Below, piece by piece: positions 1-10,651 of a stretch of 64,000 nucleotides of DNA. The stretch's first letter is position 1, and every line of letters begins with the position of its first letter. A program made the position numbers and the translations under genes. Source of the DNA: Psychrosphaera sp. B3R10 (GTDB lineage Bacteria > Pseudomonadota > Gammaproteobacteria > Enterobacterales > Alteromonadaceae). The notes under the pieces are model-generated. The model searched no databases. It was not told the DNA's origin and saw only the letters and a program-made list of their open reading frames with translations. The stretch is taken from assembly GCF_018861025.1 (NCBI RefSeq), contig NZ_JAHKQH010000014.1, positions 1 to 64,000 on the forward strand, read 5' to 3'.

Positions 1-2
1 TA

Positions 3-358
<356 letters not shown>

Positions 359-500
359 ATTCGAATGCATAGCGCTGGGTTTTGGATTTTTGAATAAAAT
401 TTTCAACACTGATAGTGCAAGTTTTTGAAATTAACTTAGGTTGATTTCGTAACTTGGTCATTAAGTAAACTATTACGAGATGATTGAGTTCAGAAGCTGA

Positions 501-531
501 TGCCTCGCAATGTCGAGGCATTTTAGTTTTT
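501..531 (+). terminator. Rho-independent terminator after tRNA-fMet
   Basis: A 7-bp stem TGCCTCG/CGAGGCA (501-507 with 514-520) and a 6-base loop are followed by a T-rich tail. It lies 142 bases past the tRNA gene and would end or attenuate transcription from it before rimP. Confidence 0.7.
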
Positions 532-578
532 ACAGTATGTTTTGTATGCCCACATTATGTAACTGGGGCATATGCAAC

Positions 579-599
579 AGGGCTTTAGGCCCTTTTTTT
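579..599 (+). terminator. Attenuator-like terminator in the rimP leader
   Basis: The stem AGGGC/GCCCT with a TTTAG loop is followed by seven Ts, ending 25 bases before the rimP start. A second hairpin, ATGCCC/GGGCAT at 546-571, sits just upstream. Two termination-like structures in a row between the tRNA and rimP suggest that read-through into the nusA operon is controlled here. Confidence 0.65.
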
Positions 600-623
600 G
601 TACTTATGTTATGGGAAAAAGAT

Positions 624-1082
624 TTGACTAGTTTAGAATTACGTTTAACTGAAATGATGAGATCTTCGGTAACTGCGCTGGGTTTTGATTTACTTGGTGT
701 TGAATTCGTTCGAGCGGGTAATCACTCAACATTGCGTATTTATATTGACCATGAAAATGGTATTACAGTTGATAACTGTGCAGATGTATCAAATCAGGTA
801 GGCGCAATTTTGGATGTTGAAGATCCTATTGCAACTGAATACGCCTTAGAAGTTTCATCACCGGGCATGGATAGACCTTTATTTACCATTGAGCATTTTG
901 CTTTGGTTGTAGATGAAACTGTAAATGTACGACTTAATGTGCCACAAGATGGGCGTCGTAACTTTAAAGGCAAATTGGTTAGCGTTGAAGAAGATATGCT
1001 TAATATTGAAATCGATAACCAAATATTTACCCTATTTATTGATAATGTCGCAAAAGCAAACTTGGTCGCGAAGTTCGACTGA
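624..1082 (+). CDS. rimP: Ribosome maturation factor RimP
   Basis: RimP (about 152 residues) assists maturation of the 30S ribosomal subunit. The sequence has the family signature LTSLELRLTEMM near the N-terminus, then STLRIYID, the central LEVSSPGMDRPLF motif, and an SH3-like C-terminal part ending KANLVAKFD. The reading frame is open upstream to base 510, but family alignment begins at the TTG at 624, which has a GGGA Shine-Dalgarno sequence 7 bases upstream. An ATG at 606 is the alternative and would add six residues. It is the first protein gene of the rimP-nusA-infB operon, 22 bases before nusA. Confidence 0.93.
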   Translation: MTSLELRLTEMMRSSVTALGFDLLGVEFVRAGNHSTLRIYIDHENGITVDNCADVSNQVGAILDVEDPIATEYALEVSSPGMDRPLFTIEHFALVVDETVNVRLNVPQDGRRNFKGKLVSVEEDMLNIEIDNQIFTLFIDNVAKANLVAKFD

Positions 1083-1104
1083 TAATTAAAGGAGCGAAGT
1101 AATA

Positions 1105-2601
1105 ATGGCAAAAGAACTATTACTAGTAGCGGAAGCAGTATCGAACGAAAAAGCGGTACCTCGTGAAAAAATCTTTGAGGCACTGGAGTTTGCTCTAGCG
1201 GCTGCAACTAAAAAGAAATATGAGTTAGATATCGAAGTTCGAGTACATATCGACCAAGAAACTGGTGAGTACGACACATATCGTCGTTGGTTAGTAGTAC
1301 CTGACGACCATGTAATGGAAAACCCAAGTGCAGAAATGAGTCTTTCTGCTGCGCAATACGACGAACCTGAGTTACAATTAGGTGATTTCGTAGAAGATCA
1401 AATCGATTCAATTAAATTTGACCGTATTACGACTCAAATGGCGAAGCAAGTCATCGTCCAAAAAGTTCGTGAAGCGGAACGTGGCCAAATCGCAGAAGCG
1501 TATATTGGCCAAGTTGGTGAATTAATCACTGGTATCGTTAAAAAAATGAATCGTGACAATGTTATCCTTGATTTAGGTAACAATGCTGAAGCTGTATTGT
1601 TTCGCGAAGATATGATCCAACGTGAAACATTCCGTCCGGGCGACCGTGTTAGAGCATATTTATATGCTGTAAGACCTGAAGTTCGTGGGCCACAATTGTT
1701 TGTGAGTCGTACTAAATCTGAAATGCTGATTGAATTATTCCGCATTGAAGTTCCGGAAATCGGCGAAGAAATGTTAGACATTATCGCTGCAGCACGTGAT
1801 CCTGGTTCAAGAGCCAAAATCGCTGTTAAGTCAAATGACCGTCGTATTGACCCAGTTGGTGCGTGTGTTGGTATGCGTGGTGCTCGAGTTCAAGCAGTAT
1901 CCGGTGAATTAAATGGTGAGCGTGTTGATATCGTATTATACGATGGCAATCCTGCGCAGTTTGTTATCAATGCGATGGCACCAGCAGAAGTAGCGTCTAT
2001 CATCGTAGATGAAGACAGCAAGTCTATGGATATTGCAGTTGCTGCTGACAATTTAGCAATGGCTATTGGCCGTAACGGTCAAAACGTTAGATTAGCTAGC
2101 CAATTAACTGGTTGGGAATTAAACGTGATGTCAGAAGCCGACATGGCTGAAAAACATCAGGCTGAAAATAGTAAAACAGTCACGTTATTTATGACTGGGT
2201 TAGAAATCGATGAAGATTTTGCCACTATGTTAGTTGAAGAAGGATTTTCTTCACTAGAAGAAGTAGCTTATGTGCCAGTTTCTGAATTATTGGAAGTTGA
2301 CGGATTAGATGAAGACATTGTAGAGGAACTACGAAGTCGAGCTAAAGCAACATTGACGACACAGGCTTTAGCAAATGAAGAGTCGTTAGAAAACGCAGAA
2401 CCCACTGAAGAGTTATTAAATCTTGAAGGTGTCGATCGTCATTTAGCATATGTATTAGCGAGTAAAGGTATTTGTAACCTTGAAGATCTTGCTGAACAAG
2501 GTGTTGATGACCTTGCAGACGTGGAAGAATTGACCGAGGAAAAAGCCGGTGAATTAATCATGGCTGCCCGTAATATTCAATGGTTCAGTGACGAAGTTTA
2601 A
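1105..2601 (+). CDS. nusA: Transcription termination/antitermination protein NusA
   Basis: NusA binds RNA polymerase and nascent RNA to modulate pausing, termination and rRNA antitermination. The 498 residues show the N-terminal RNAP-binding domain (about 1-125), an S1 domain (about 135-200, [20 protein letters not shown]), two KH domains (about 230-345, with [13 protein letters not shown] and [13 protein letters not shown]), and two acidic C-terminal AR repeats (about 365-425 and 440-495). Length is close to the 495 residues of E. coli. The ATG has AAGGAG 10 bases upstream. It lies between rimP and infB, as in most gammaproteobacteria. Confidence 0.98.
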   Translation: MAKELLLVAEAVSNEKAVPREKIFEALEFALAAATKKKYELDIEVRVHIDQETGEYDTYRRWLVVPDDHVMENPSAEMSLSAAQYDEPELQLGDFVEDQIDSIKFDRITTQMAKQVIVQKVREAERGQIAEAYIGQVGELITGIVKKMNRDNVILDLGNNAEAVLFREDMIQRETFRPGDRVRAYLYAVRPEVRGPQLFVSRTKSEMLIELFRIEVPEIGEEMLDIIAAARDPGSRAKIAVKSNDRRIDPVGACVGMRGARVQAVSGELNGERVDIVLYDGNPAQFVINAMAPAEVASIIVDEDSKSMDIAVAADNLAMAIGRNGQNVRLASQLTGWELNVMSEADMAEKHQAENSKTVTLFMTGLEIDEDFATMLVEEGFSSLEEVAYVPVSELLEVDGLDEDIVEELRSRAKATLTTQALANEESLENAEPTEELLNLEGVDRHLAYVLASKGICNLEDLAEQGVDDLADVEELTEEKAGELIMAARNIQWFSDEV

Positions 2602-2625
2602 GGTTCAACGGAGGTTAAATTAAAT

Positions 2626-5250
2626 ATGACAGATGTTAGTTTAGAAAAACTAGCCCAAGACGTGGGAACTCCGGTTGACAAGCTGGTAACGCAATTTGCA
2701 GATGCAGGCATCAGCAAAAATACCGGTGATATGATTACCGAAGATGAAAAGAAACGGTTACTTGACCACTTGAGCAAGTCTCATGGTGGCGAAGGTGCTG
2801 AACCTAAAAAAATGACATTGCAACGTAAGACAAAAAGTACGTTGAGTGTAAACAGTGGCTCTGGAAAAGCTAAAGACGTAACAGTTGAAGTTCGCAAGAA
2901 ACGTACGTTTGTTAAACGCAGCGAAACAGAACTTGCGGCAATTGCAGAAGCGGAAGAGAAGTCACGTGCTGAAGCAGCAGAAAAAGCACGCGTAGAAGCT
3001 GAACAAAAAGCACTTAAAGACGCAGAACATAAAGCGCTTAAAGATGCTGAAGCAAAAGCAAAGCGTGAATTAGAAGCAAAACGTAAAGCGGAAGCTCAAG
3101 CGGCAAAAGCGGCTAAGCCAGTTGATCCTAACGAATCAGCAGAAGCGAAACGTATACGTGAAGCATTAGAACAAGAAGCAATAAAAAAAGCAGAAGCAGA
3201 AGCTGAAAAGCTAACTGAAGAAGCACGTAAACTTGCTGAAAAGAACGAAAAAACTTGGGCAGAAGAAGAAGAGAAACGTAAATATAAGTTAGAGCATGAA
3301 TCTGAAGAAGATCTTCACGTTCACTCATCTATTTACGCTCAGCTTGCAGAAGATGACCAAGATAAAAACGAAGAGAAAAAAGCACGTCGTAAATCTAAAC
3401 GCAGTGGTAAAGATGACGCGCAGCAATTAACTGGCCGTCGTCGTAAGAAAGCGTCTGAAAATCAGCATGCTTTCCAAAAACCTGCAGCACCGGTTGAACA
3501 AGTTGTTAAACTTAGTGAAACCATTACGGTAGCAGAACTTGCTTCACGTATGTCGGCTAAAGGCGCTGAAGTCGTTAAGACTATGATGAAAATGGGCGAA
3601 ATGGTTACCATTAACCAGGTGTTGGACCAAGAAACTGCAACATTAGTTGTTGAAGAAATGGGCCACAAATACGTTCTAGTTAAAGAAAATGAACTAGAAG
3701 AAAGCGTATTAACTGACCGTAATACAGGTGAAGGCGATGCAACAAGTCGTGCTCCGGTTGTTACTGTAATGGGCCACGTTGACCACGGTAAAACGTCTCT
3801 TCTAGATTATATCCGTAAAGCAAATATTGCTGACGGCGAAGCGGGTGGTATTACTCAGCACATTGGTGCGTACCACGTTGATACGCCAAACGGTATGATT
3901 ACGTTCCTTGATACTCCTGGTCACGCGGCATTTACGTCAATGCGTGCTCGTGGTGCGAAGGCAACGGACATTGTTATCATTGCAGTAGCTGCAGATGATG
4001 GTGTTATGCCACAAACTAAAGAAGCGGTACAACATGCTAAAGCGGCAGGTGTACCACTGATTATTGCGGTAAACAAAATCGATAAAGAAGCTGCGGACCC
4101 AGATCGTGTTAAAAACGAACTTGCTGCACTAGACGTTATCCCTGAAGCATGGGGCGGTGATACTCAGTTTATCCACGTTTCGGCTAAAACAGGTGAAGGC
4201 GTTGATGAGCTTCTTGAAGCAATTAGCTTAATCGCTGAAGTATTAGAATTAACTGCGGTTGATCATGGTGCTGCTCACGGTGTTGTAATCGAATCTCGTC
4301 TTGATAAAGGTCGTGGCCCTGTTGCTACCGTACTTGTTCAAGAAGGTGAATTGAAACGCGGTGACATTGTATTATGTGGCTTTGAATATGGCCGCGTAAA
4401 AGCGATGAAAGATGAAAACGGTAAAGAAATTAATGTTGCCGGTCCGTCTATCCCAGTTGAAATTTTAGGTCTTTCAGGTGTTCCTGAAGCCGGTGATGAA
4501 GCGACTGTTGTTAAAGATGAGCGTAAAGCTCGTGAAGTTGCTAACTCTCGTCACGGTAAACATCGTGAAGTGAAATTAGCTAGACAACAGAAAGCTAAGC
4601 TTGAAAACATGTTTGCTAACATGGAAGAAGGCGACGTTTCTGAACTTAACATCGTACTTAAAACCGACGTTCAAGGTTCATTGCAAGCAATTAGCGAGTC
4701 TCTTGCTAAATTGTCTACCGATGAAGTTAAAGTGAACATTGTTGGTTCTGGTGTTGGTGGTCTTACTGAAACTGATGCATCTTTAGCACAAGCTTCAAAC
4801 GCAATTGTTGTTGGTTTTAACGTTCGTGCTGATGCAACTGCACGTCGCTTAATGGAACAAGAGAACATTGACTTACGTTATTACAGCGTAATCTATGATT
4901 TGATTGACGAAGTTAAACAAGCGATGTCTGGCATGTTGGCGCCGGAATTCAGACAAGAGATAATTGGTCTTGCTGAAGTTCGTGACGTATTTAAGTCACC
5001 AAAAATTGGCGCTATTGCTGGTTGTATGGTTACTGAAGGTAACGTTAAACGTAACAACCCAATCCGCGTATTACGTGAAAATGTCGTAATTTACGAAGGT
5101 GAGCTAGAATCATTACGTCGCTTTAAAGACGACGTGGCTGAAGTTCGCAACGGCATGGAATGTGGTATCGGTGTTAAGAACTATAACGACGTTAAAGTTG
5201 GCGACCAAATCGAAGTATTCGAAGTTGTAGAGATTCAGCGTACGCTGTAA
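2626..5250 (+). CDS. infB: Translation initiation factor IF-2
   Basis: IF-2 is the GTPase that delivers fMet-tRNA to the 30S subunit and promotes subunit joining. The 874 residues include an N-terminal IF2_N module (about 1-50), a long charged Ala/Glu/Lys-rich region likely to form a helix (about 90-225), a second IF2_N module (about 295-345), and the G domain with GHVDHGKT at 383-390, DTPGH and NKID. Domains II to IV follow. Start at 2626 is supported by GGAGG 10 bases upstream. A stop-proximal terminator at 5274-5297 partly separates it from rbfA. Confidence 0.98.
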   Translation: MTDVSLEKLAQDVGTPVDKLVTQFADAGISKNTGDMITEDEKKRLLDHLSKSHGGEGAEPKKMTLQRKTKSTLSVNSGSGKAKDVTVEVRKKRTFVKRSETELAAIAEAEEKSRAEAAEKARVEAEQKALKDAEHKALKDAEAKAKRELEAKRKAEAQAAKAAKPVDPNESAEAKRIREALEQEAIKKAEAEAEKLTEEARKLAEKNEKTWAEEEEKRKYKLEHESEEDLHVHSSIYAQLAEDDQDKNEEKKARRKSKRSGKDDAQQLTGRRRKKASENQHAFQKPAAPVEQVVKLSETITVAELASRMSAKGAEVVKTMMKMGEMVTINQVLDQETATLVVEEMGHKYVLVKENELEESVLTDRNTGEGDATSRAPVVTVMGHVDHGKTSLLDYIRKANIADGEAGGITQHIGAYHVDTPNGMITFLDTPGHAAFTSMRARGAKATDIVIIAVAADDGVMPQTKEAVQHAKAAGVPLIIAVNKIDKEAADPDRVKNELAALDVIPEAWGGDTQFIHVSAKTGEGVDELLEAISLIAEVLELTAVDHGAAHGVVIESRLDKGRGPVATVLVQEGELKRGDIVLCGFEYGRVKAMKDENGKEINVAGPSIPVEILGLSGVPEAGDEATVVKDERKAREVANSRHGKHREVKLARQQKAKLENMFANMEEGDVSELNIVLKTDVQGSLQAISESLAKLSTDEVKVNIVGSGVGGLTETDASLAQASNAIVVGFNVRADATARRLMEQENIDLRYYSVIYDLIDEVKQAMSGMLAPEFRQEIIGLAEVRDVFKSPKIGAIAGCMVTEGNVKRNNPIRVLRENVVIYEGELESLRRFKDDVAEVRNGMECGIGVKNYNDVKVGDQIEVFEVVEIQRTL

Positions 5251-5273
5251 TCCCCGTCAAATGTTGTTTATAA

Positions 5274-5297
5274 AGGGGGCTTATATGCCCCTTTTTT
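5274..5297 (+). terminator. Terminator between infB and rbfA
   Basis: The hairpin GGGGC-TTATAT-GCCCC is followed by six Ts. It lies 24 bases after the infB stop and before rbfA, so expression of rbfA and truB depends on read-through or another promoter. Confidence 0.8.
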
Positions 5298-5335
5298 GTC
5301 TTTAATTTATTTGGTTTAGCCATTTGGAGAGGAAA

Positions 5336-5752
5336 GTGCAAACAAACTTTTCTAGAACAGATCGTGTAGCACAGCAAGTGCAACAAGAGATCGCAATGAT
5401 CCTTCAACGTGATTTTAAAGATCCACGTGTAGGTTGGGTAACAGTTTCATCTGTTGAAGTCACTCGAGACTTAGCTTATGTAAAAGTGTTTTTTACTTTG
5501 TTAGGTCAAGACGACAACCAAGAAAAAATAGAAGAAACCAAAGTTGTTTTAAATAACGCTTCTGGCTTTTTCAGAAATGAAATCGGCAAGCGTATGCGTT
5601 TACGTATCGTACCTGAAATCAAGTTTATCTATGACGATAGCTTAGTTACGGGTATTGAGATGTCTAAAAAGGTATCTGAAGCGATATCTAAAGACCAAAC
5701 ACTTCGCGCAAAAAGTGGCGATAATCCTGCTGATAGTCAAGTCGAGGACTAA
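5336..5752 (+). CDS. rbfA: 30S ribosome-binding factor RbfA
   Basis: RbfA binds the 30S subunit near the 5' end of 16S rRNA and is needed for late maturation and cold adaptation. The single KH-type domain is recognisable from RVAQQVQQEIAMILQRDFKDPR, VTRDLAYVKVFFT and MRLRIVPEIKF. The frame is open to a TTG at 5324, but the GTG at 5336 gives MQTNFSRTDRVA, which matches the family N-terminus residue for residue, and has GGAGAGGA just upstream. This gives about 138 residues. Its stop codon abuts the truB start with no gap. Confidence 0.93.
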   Translation: MQTNFSRTDRVAQQVQQEIAMILQRDFKDPRVGWVTVSSVEVTRDLAYVKVFFTLLGQDDNQEKIEETKVVLNNASGFFRNEIGKRMRLRIVPEIKFIYDDSLVTGIEMSKKVSEAISKDQTLRAKSGDNPADSQVED

Positions 5753-6688
5753 ATGGCAAGACGTAAAAAAGGACGGCCGGTCAATGGCATCGTTTTAGTT
5801 GATAAAAGCCAAGGGTCGTCTTCTAACCATATTTTACAAAGAGTTCGTGCAATTTATGGTGCGGAAAAAGCAGGTCATACAGGCGCGTTAGATCCGTTAG
5901 CAACGGGTATGTTGCCTGTTTGTCTTGGTGAAGCAACTAAGTATTCTCAGTATCTTCTGGAATCAGACAAAGCCTACATCGTTACTGCAAAATTTGGCGA
6001 GCGTACTGATACCAGTGATGCGGAAGGCGAGGTGGTTGAAACGTTTGACGTGAACATTACTGAATCACAAATTCTTGAGCACAAAGCAACCTTAACTGGT
6101 GACATCAAGCAAGTCCCAACCATGTTTTCTGCGCTTAAGCACAATGGTCAGCCTCTGTACAAGCTCGCTCGACAGGGAATAACGGTTGAACGCGAAGCTC
6201 GCCCAATTACTATATTTAAGTTCGAATTATTGCGTTTTGACGGCGATGAAGCTGATTTTGAAGTTCATTGTTCAAAAGGCACTTATATTCGAACCTTGAT
6301 TGACGACTTAGGGCAGCTGTTAGGTTGTGGCGCCCACGTTAAAGCTCTGCGTCGGATTAAAGTGGCAAATTATCCAGCTGATAAAATGTTAACGGTTGAT
6401 CAAATTCAAGCGCTAAAGGATGACAATATGGACGAGGAAGGTGTTGTTGATACAACTGCGCTTGATAGTCATTTATTACCCCTTGAAACTGCTTTAATTG
6501 GATTACCAGAAACAATGTTAACTGCTCGCCAGATCGAAGTTTTGCGATATGGTCAAACTGTTGCGGTTGATATGCCTGATGTTGCAGAAACAAAAATATT
6601 TGAAAAAGACACAAACGTATTCCATGGCGTAGTTAGCATCAAGTCTGGTGTCGTTAAAGTGAAACGACTAGTTGTTGCACCTCAGTAA
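5753..6688 (+). CDS. truB: tRNA pseudouridine(55) synthase TruB
   Basis: TruB converts uridine 55 in the T loop of tRNAs to pseudouridine. The 311 residues carry the catalytic motif GALDPLATGMLP (Asp in ALD is the nucleophile), the KxxKVPTMFSALK-like segment and CSKGTYIRTLIDDLG, followed by a small PUA-like C-terminal part. Length matches the family (314 in E. coli). It starts on the base after the rbfA stop, so translation is probably coupled. A terminator follows at 6739, which is unusual because rpsO commonly comes next. Confidence 0.97.
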   Translation: MARRKKGRPVNGIVLVDKSQGSSSNHILQRVRAIYGAEKAGHTGALDPLATGMLPVCLGEATKYSQYLLESDKAYIVTAKFGERTDTSDAEGEVVETFDVNITESQILEHKATLTGDIKQVPTMFSALKHNGQPLYKLARQGITVEREARPITIFKFELLRFDGDEADFEVHCSKGTYIRTLIDDLGQLLGCGAHVKALRRIKVANYPADKMLTVDQIQALKDDNMDEEGVVDTTALDSHLLPLETALIGLPETMLTARQIEVLRYGQTVAVDMPDVAETKIFEKDTNVFHGVVSIKSGVVKVKRLVVAPQ

Positions 6689-6738
6689 ATTCAAATATTT
6701 CGTTTTTACCTCTGGGTTTACTCAAATGTAATGTTAAA

Positions 6739-6761
6739 AAGTCACTTAGGTGGCTTTTTTT
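6739..6761 (+). terminator. Terminator after truB
   Basis: AAGTCAC pairs with GTGGCTT (one T-G wobble) around a TTAG loop and is followed by Ts to 6761. It closes the rimP-truB operon. Confidence 0.75.
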
Positions 6762-6972
6762 ATACGCGGCATTTAATACAAGACATACGTATTCACTGTT
6801 AAAGCAGCCTTTTATTGATGATATCGGTAGGCCAATCAATAGTTTTAAATATTAATCTACGGTAGATTTAAACGTGGTTGTGTCGTAAAAATTACTATGC
6901 AACTTCACAATGTAAAGTTTGTTAATGCCGCTGTCAGGCGCGTTTAAGTTTGAGTAAGGATAAGTAAAAACT

Positions 6973-7896
6973 ATGGAACGTAATTCATTTATTTGGTTTT
7001 CAGCGTTAATGCTTTTGTTGTTAAGCAGTTGCTTATTCGCTAAACCCATGACCGTCAGTAGTGGGACTTTAATTCAAGATAAGGTGATGTCATTTGATGC
7101 AATCGCACCAAGGACTATCAATGTTTGGCTCCCTGATGGCTACGACATTAACAAAACGTACGATGTGTTATATATGCACGATGGCGATATGTTATTTGAT
7201 GCGACTACGACTTGGAATAACCAAGAGTGGCAAGTAGACGAAGTGGTTAGTAAGTTGATTGCTGAACATCGTGTTAGGCCATTTATTGTTGTTGGAATAC
7301 CTAATGGTGGACTGCAACGAGCAGTGGAATATTTTCCTAAAGTACCATTAAATCAGATGAACAATCTGCAAAAAACAGAGCTAATAAAGGGACTACCGTT
7401 ACCTGAGAATAAGCCCTTTATCGTTACGTCAGATGAGTACCTTGCATTTCTAGTCACCAAAGTCATACCTTATGTTGAGTCAACATTTTCGGTTAATCGC
7501 GGCGGTAAACATAGATATTTAGCTGGTTCGAGTATGGGAGCTTTGATCTCTTGGTACGGATTGATGCAATACCCTGACGAATTTGCAGGGGCTATTTGTA
7601 TGTCGACGCATTGGGTTGGATTAAAAAGTGATAATGGCGTCGCGTTTAAACAGTTCTATAACTATATTGCTTCAAACCTATCTAAGCTAAAAGACCACAA
7701 ATTGTATTTTGATTACGGAAATCAAACCTTGGATGTAAAATATCCCAAGTATCAACAACAAATAGACGCTCTTTTCACAACCCGTCAATACCCTAAAGAA
7801 CAATGGCAAAGCTTGTTGTTTGACGGCCATGACCACACAGAACGTTCTTGGCAGTCTCGACTACATGTGCCTCTGGCGTTTATGTTTGGACACTAA
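6973..7896 (+). CDS. Exported alpha/beta-hydrolase (esterase D-like family)
   Basis: The 307-residue protein belongs to the putative-esterase alpha/beta-hydrolase family (Esterase_D/IroE type). It has an N-terminal hydrophobic signal (residues 8-19) with LSSC at 17-20 that could be a lipobox, though a signal peptidase I site after LFA is also possible. The nucleophile elbow is GSSMG with Ser187, and the C-terminal FDGHDHTERSW supplies the likely catalytic His. MHDGDMLFD near residue 68 is typical of the family. The substrate cannot be told from the sequence; relatives cleave siderophore, carbohydrate or lipid esters. It sits alone between truB and rpsO and is an accessory insertion there. Confidence 0.8.
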   Translation: MERNSFIWFSALMLLLLSSCLFAKPMTVSSGTLIQDKVMSFDAIAPRTINVWLPDGYDINKTYDVLYMHDGDMLFDATTTWNNQEWQVDEVVSKLIAEHRVRPFIVVGIPNGGLQRAVEYFPKVPLNQMNNLQKTELIKGLPLPENKPFIVTSDEYLAFLVTKVIPYVESTFSVNRGGKHRYLAGSSMGALISWYGLMQYPDEFAGAICMSTHWVGLKSDNGVAFKQFYNYIASNLSKLKDHKLYFDYGNQTLDVKYPKYQQQIDALFTTRQYPKEQWQSLLFDGHDHTERSWQSRLHVPLAFMFGH

Positions 7897-7996
7897 GTGG
7901 ATGTCTAAAAGTACCATTTTGTTACAAACTTTGTATTGCATTGGTGTATTTGAAGTTCTTATTATGGGGTCATTCAAAATACAATAGGTTTTAAGA

Positions 7997-8971
7997 TTGG
8001 ACGTAAGAACTGCCGAAAATAACAAATTAGTTAGTGACGTTGTTGAAAGAGGACTGTCACGTTATTTTTCATCGCGCCACGAACTTGTCGACCAATTTGT
8101 TGAAAATAATTTTTCGATCAAACCGGCTTTTGAACTCAATAAAAAGGCTTTTGGTTTGGATATGTTAAAAACGCCACTGAATATTTTATGGACACCACCC
8201 CATTTTTTACTTTCAGGCACCGGTCGCATTCTCAAAAGAGTTTCTAACAATAGGCTCGGTGACCGTTTAGTTAAATTGCCGGCGGGTATTAAAACGGATG
8301 TAGAACAAGAAGTTGCTTGGCGCGTTCAAACTCAACTTTTGGAATTACCATACGAACAAGGTCCTCGTAAATTTACTGAAAACCGAATGTTAGCAATGAT
8401 CTTAGAGGACGATAAGCTTAATGCTCTTTTTGACCAAAGTTTAATGCAACTCGCTGATCTTGTTGGTAACGAATCAGGGCAAAGAGCCTTAGCTGAAAAG
8501 TTATTAGTTTATGTCGACAGTAGAAAAGCCGCGGCAGAGTTGTCATCGGCTTTTGTTGCTCTAGCCGCTGGTTACGCAGCAAATAAATCGGTTAACTTTG
8601 GCGCGATGGGGTTGGGCAGTGTTTTGGCAGCCGGTATTGCTCATAATGTGGCTGTTTCTAGTTTTGTTTTAGGTAATACCCTAGGGGGACTTTATTATTC
8701 GGTATTCACTGCAAGTGCGTCCAAAACTATGATTGCGTTGAGTACTGGTGGAGTTGCAGTGGCACTTGGGGTTATCGCTTCATATACAGGATTTGTTACA
8801 GATCCTTTGCAAAAACACTTTGGCATGCACCAAAAAAAACTACACAAGGTGATAGATAAATTGGAGCAACAATTTGTTGCTGGGGATAAAAGCGCTATGC
8901 AATTTAAAGACGGTTTTGTTGCACGGTTCCTCGATTTAGCGGACTTAATGTTAGCTGTCACAGTTAAATAG
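7997..8971 (+). CDS. DUF6635-like membrane-associated protein of unknown function
   Basis: I recognise this 324-residue protein only as resembling the uncharacterised DUF6635 family, chiefly from the C-terminal pattern VTDPLQKHFGMHQKKLHKVIDKLEQQF. The N-terminal half is soluble and charged. Two or three hydrophobic stretches lie at about 185-205, 208-232 and 240-265. No catalytic motif is visible. The start is TTG at 7997, the only candidate after an upstream in-frame stop (7985), with a weak AGG 9 bases before it. It is between the esterase and rpsO and shows no clear operon partner. Confidence 0.6.
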   Translation: MDVRTAENNKLVSDVVERGLSRYFSSRHELVDQFVENNFSIKPAFELNKKAFGLDMLKTPLNILWTPPHFLLSGTGRILKRVSNNRLGDRLVKLPAGIKTDVEQEVAWRVQTQLLELPYEQGPRKFTENRMLAMILEDDKLNALFDQSLMQLADLVGNESGQRALAEKLLVYVDSRKAAAELSSAFVALAAGYAANKSVNFGAMGLGSVLAAGIAHNVAVSSFVLGNTLGGLYYSVFTASASKTMIALSTGGVAVALGVIASYTGFVTDPLQKHFGMHQKKLHKVIDKLEQQFVAGDKSAMQFKDGFVARFLDLADLMLAVTVK

Positions 8972-9013
8972 TGTTTTGTTGGCGATAAATATGCTTATTT
9001 GTTGGTCTTTTTC

Positions 9014-9041
9014 TTGACCTTATATCTAAAACAAGTAGAAT
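9014..9041 (+). promoter_or_regulatory. rpsO promoter
   Basis: TTGACC (9014-9019) and TAGAAT (9036-9041) are separated by 16 bases. A GC-rich stretch follows the -10, as in stringently controlled ribosomal promoters. It lies 80 bases upstream of the rpsO start. Confidence 0.7.
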
Positions 9042-9121
9042 TCGCGCCTCCTCTTTATAGGGGGCGTTCCTGTTGGCTGAGTTAGTGATCGGCTGGCAAT
9101 CATTAAAATTTGGAGAATACT

Positions 9122-9391
9122 ATGTCACTAAGTGTAGAAGAAAAAGCAGCAATCCTTGCGGATTTCGGTACTTGCGAAAACGATTCTGGTTCTGTTGAAG
9201 TTCAAGTTGCATTGTTAACTGCTGACATCAACAAGTTACAAGACCACTTTAAAGCGCACAAAAAAGACAATCACTCACGCCGTGGACTTTTACGTAAAGT
9301 AAGTCAACGTCGTAAGCTTCTTGATTACCTTAAAGGTAGCAAGCTTGATCGTTACAACGACTTAATCCAACGTTTAGGCCTACGTCGCTAA
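9122..9391 (+). CDS. rpsO: 30S ribosomal protein S15
   Basis: S15 is a primary 16S rRNA-binding protein of the 30S platform. The 89 residues match the family over the whole length ([54 protein letters not shown]). The frame extends 12 bases upstream to an earlier start, but the ATG at 9122 with GGAG 6-7 bases before it gives the universal N-terminus. It has its own promoter and terminator. It is separated from truB by two unrelated genes and from pnp by two more. Confidence 0.97.
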   Translation: MSLSVEEKAAILADFGTCENDSGSVEVQVALLTADINKLQDHFKAHKKDNHSRRGLLRKVSQRRKLLDYLKGSKLDRYNDLIQRLGLRR

Positions 9392-9412
9392 GCGAAGTAG
9401 TCATTGGATTAG

Positions 9413-9439
9413 AAAAGGAGCATATATGCTCCTTTTTTT
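9413..9439 (+). terminator. rpsO terminator
   Basis: A near-perfect palindrome with stem AAAAGGAGCA/TGCTCCTTTT around a 4-base loop is followed by Ts to 9439. It starts 22 bases past the rpsO stop. Confidence 0.9.
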
Positions 9440-9545
9440 GTATCTGTTTTTTAGGTATAAGTTTATTGATTGCCTATAAGTTTCTACTTTTCAGTAGGAA
9501 TAAACTAATCTTACTGCTGGCATTACTCATAAATTAAAGGTCTCA

Positions 9546-10586
9546 ATGTTTAGAATATTTTTTTACTCAGTTTTGATATTTATGTCACAGACTATCGTCG
9601 CTGAAGTTGCGGTTGATATATTACCGGATGCATACACCGAACGAGATAAAGAGGTTTTGGCAAAAACCAAATTGTGTATCGACACGATAGAAAATACAGG
9701 TTTGACTTATATCGAGCCCAAATTATTGAAACGTTATTGCCGTTCAAAAGCGTGGGCAGAGGTATACAACCCAGGCCGATACGCAATGCGGATCATTAAT
9801 GAAAAAGCGACAGAGTTTAACCCGTTTGTAATTACACCTCATAGACATAGCTACATAATGCCAGTCAGTTATTCAGACAATTTTAATTCCGAAGCCTATA
9901 GTGAAGTCGGAACTAATATAGATCATATGAAAAACTATGAAGCTAAATACCAAATCAGCTTAAAAGTTCCATTATTTACCTCTGATATTTTTGTCCCTGG
10001 GGATTCGCTTTATTTTGGTATGACAATTCAAGCTTGGTGGCAATTGTATTCAGAAAAACTTTCAAGACCTTTTAGAGAAACGAACTATCAACCAGAAATA
10101 TTTTATCAAGCGCCACTGCCATTTAAGCCATTTGGTGGGAATATGGGATTTGAATTAGGTATTGAACATCAGTCTAACGGTCAGTCTCAACTGTTGTCTC
10201 GAAGTTGGAACCGAATAAAATTTGGTATTTTATATGAACGTGGCGACCATTTTGTTGCATTTAGACCTTGGTACAGGTTGCCGGAAGGGGACAAAGAAGA
10301 GCCTTTATCGCCCATTGGTGATGATAACCCTGATATTGAAGATTACATGGGGCACTATACGATTGACGCGGCTTATGCGTTTTCTGACACGCGTAAAATT
10401 GCTGTAATGATCCGTAAAAATTGGCGAACAGGGAATGGCGCTATTGAAATAAACTTCACGAAACCAATCTTTGGCCGGATGATCGGTTTAGTTCAATATT
10501 TTAGCGGCTATGGTGAAAGCTTGATTGATTACAATCACAAGCAACAAAAGATTGGTTTTGGTATCGCACTAACTGAAATCTTCTAA
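9546..10586 (+). CDS. pldA: Outer-membrane phospholipase A (OMPLA)
   Basis: PldA is a calcium-dependent outer-membrane phospholipase A1/A2 that removes phospholipids misplaced in the outer leaflet. A signal peptide covers about residues 1-19 (ending VAEV). The beta-barrel region carries the diagnostic catalytic segment HQSNGQS with His208 and Ser210, and SWNRI with Asn222; spacing equals that of the E. coli His142/Ser144/Asn156 triad. The C-terminal YGESLIDYNHKQQKIGFGI is also typical. The protein is 346 residues, longer than the 289 of E. coli because of an extended N-terminal region with a Cys pair. It stands alone between rpsO and pnp. Confidence 0.93.
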   Translation: MFRIFFYSVLIFMSQTIVAEVAVDILPDAYTERDKEVLAKTKLCIDTIENTGLTYIEPKLLKRYCRSKAWAEVYNPGRYAMRIINEKATEFNPFVITPHRHSYIMPVSYSDNFNSEAYSEVGTNIDHMKNYEAKYQISLKVPLFTSDIFVPGDSLYFGMTIQAWWQLYSEKLSRPFRETNYQPEIFYQAPLPFKPFGGNMGFELGIEHQSNGQSQLLSRSWNRIKFGILYERGDHFVAFRPWYRLPEGDKEEPLSPIGDDNPDIEDYMGHYTIDAAYAFSDTRKIAVMIRKNWRTGNGAIEINFTKPIFGRMIGLVQYFSGYGESLIDYNHKQQKIGFGIALTEIF

Positions 10587-10609
10587 TGTAGGAAAATAGA
10601 TAGGTATTC

Positions 10610-10640
10610 AACCCGAATTTAATTTCGGGTTGGTTATTTT
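10610..10640. terminator. Bidirectional terminator between pldA and the convergent haem-protein gene
   Basis: AACCCGAA/TTCGGGTT with a 6-base loop lies between two convergent genes. A T-rich stretch follows on the plus side and an AT-rich stretch on the minus side. Confidence 0.7.
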
Positions 10641-10651
10641 TCTAAATAAAA

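Noticed and set aside
510-623. Longer RimP start at 510
   Set aside because: The extension overlaps a terminator hairpin and a second attenuator, and has no family match; TTG at 624 fits alignment and ribosome-binding site.
794-1207. Antisense reading frame across rimP and nusA, and the many similar frames opposite or within other genes
   Set aside because: They lie within well-identified genes, lack ribosome-binding sites and show no family match.
9045-9066. Autoregulatory hairpin in the rpsO leader
   Set aside because: The predicted transcription start falls within its 5' arm, so the stem would not be fully transcribed.
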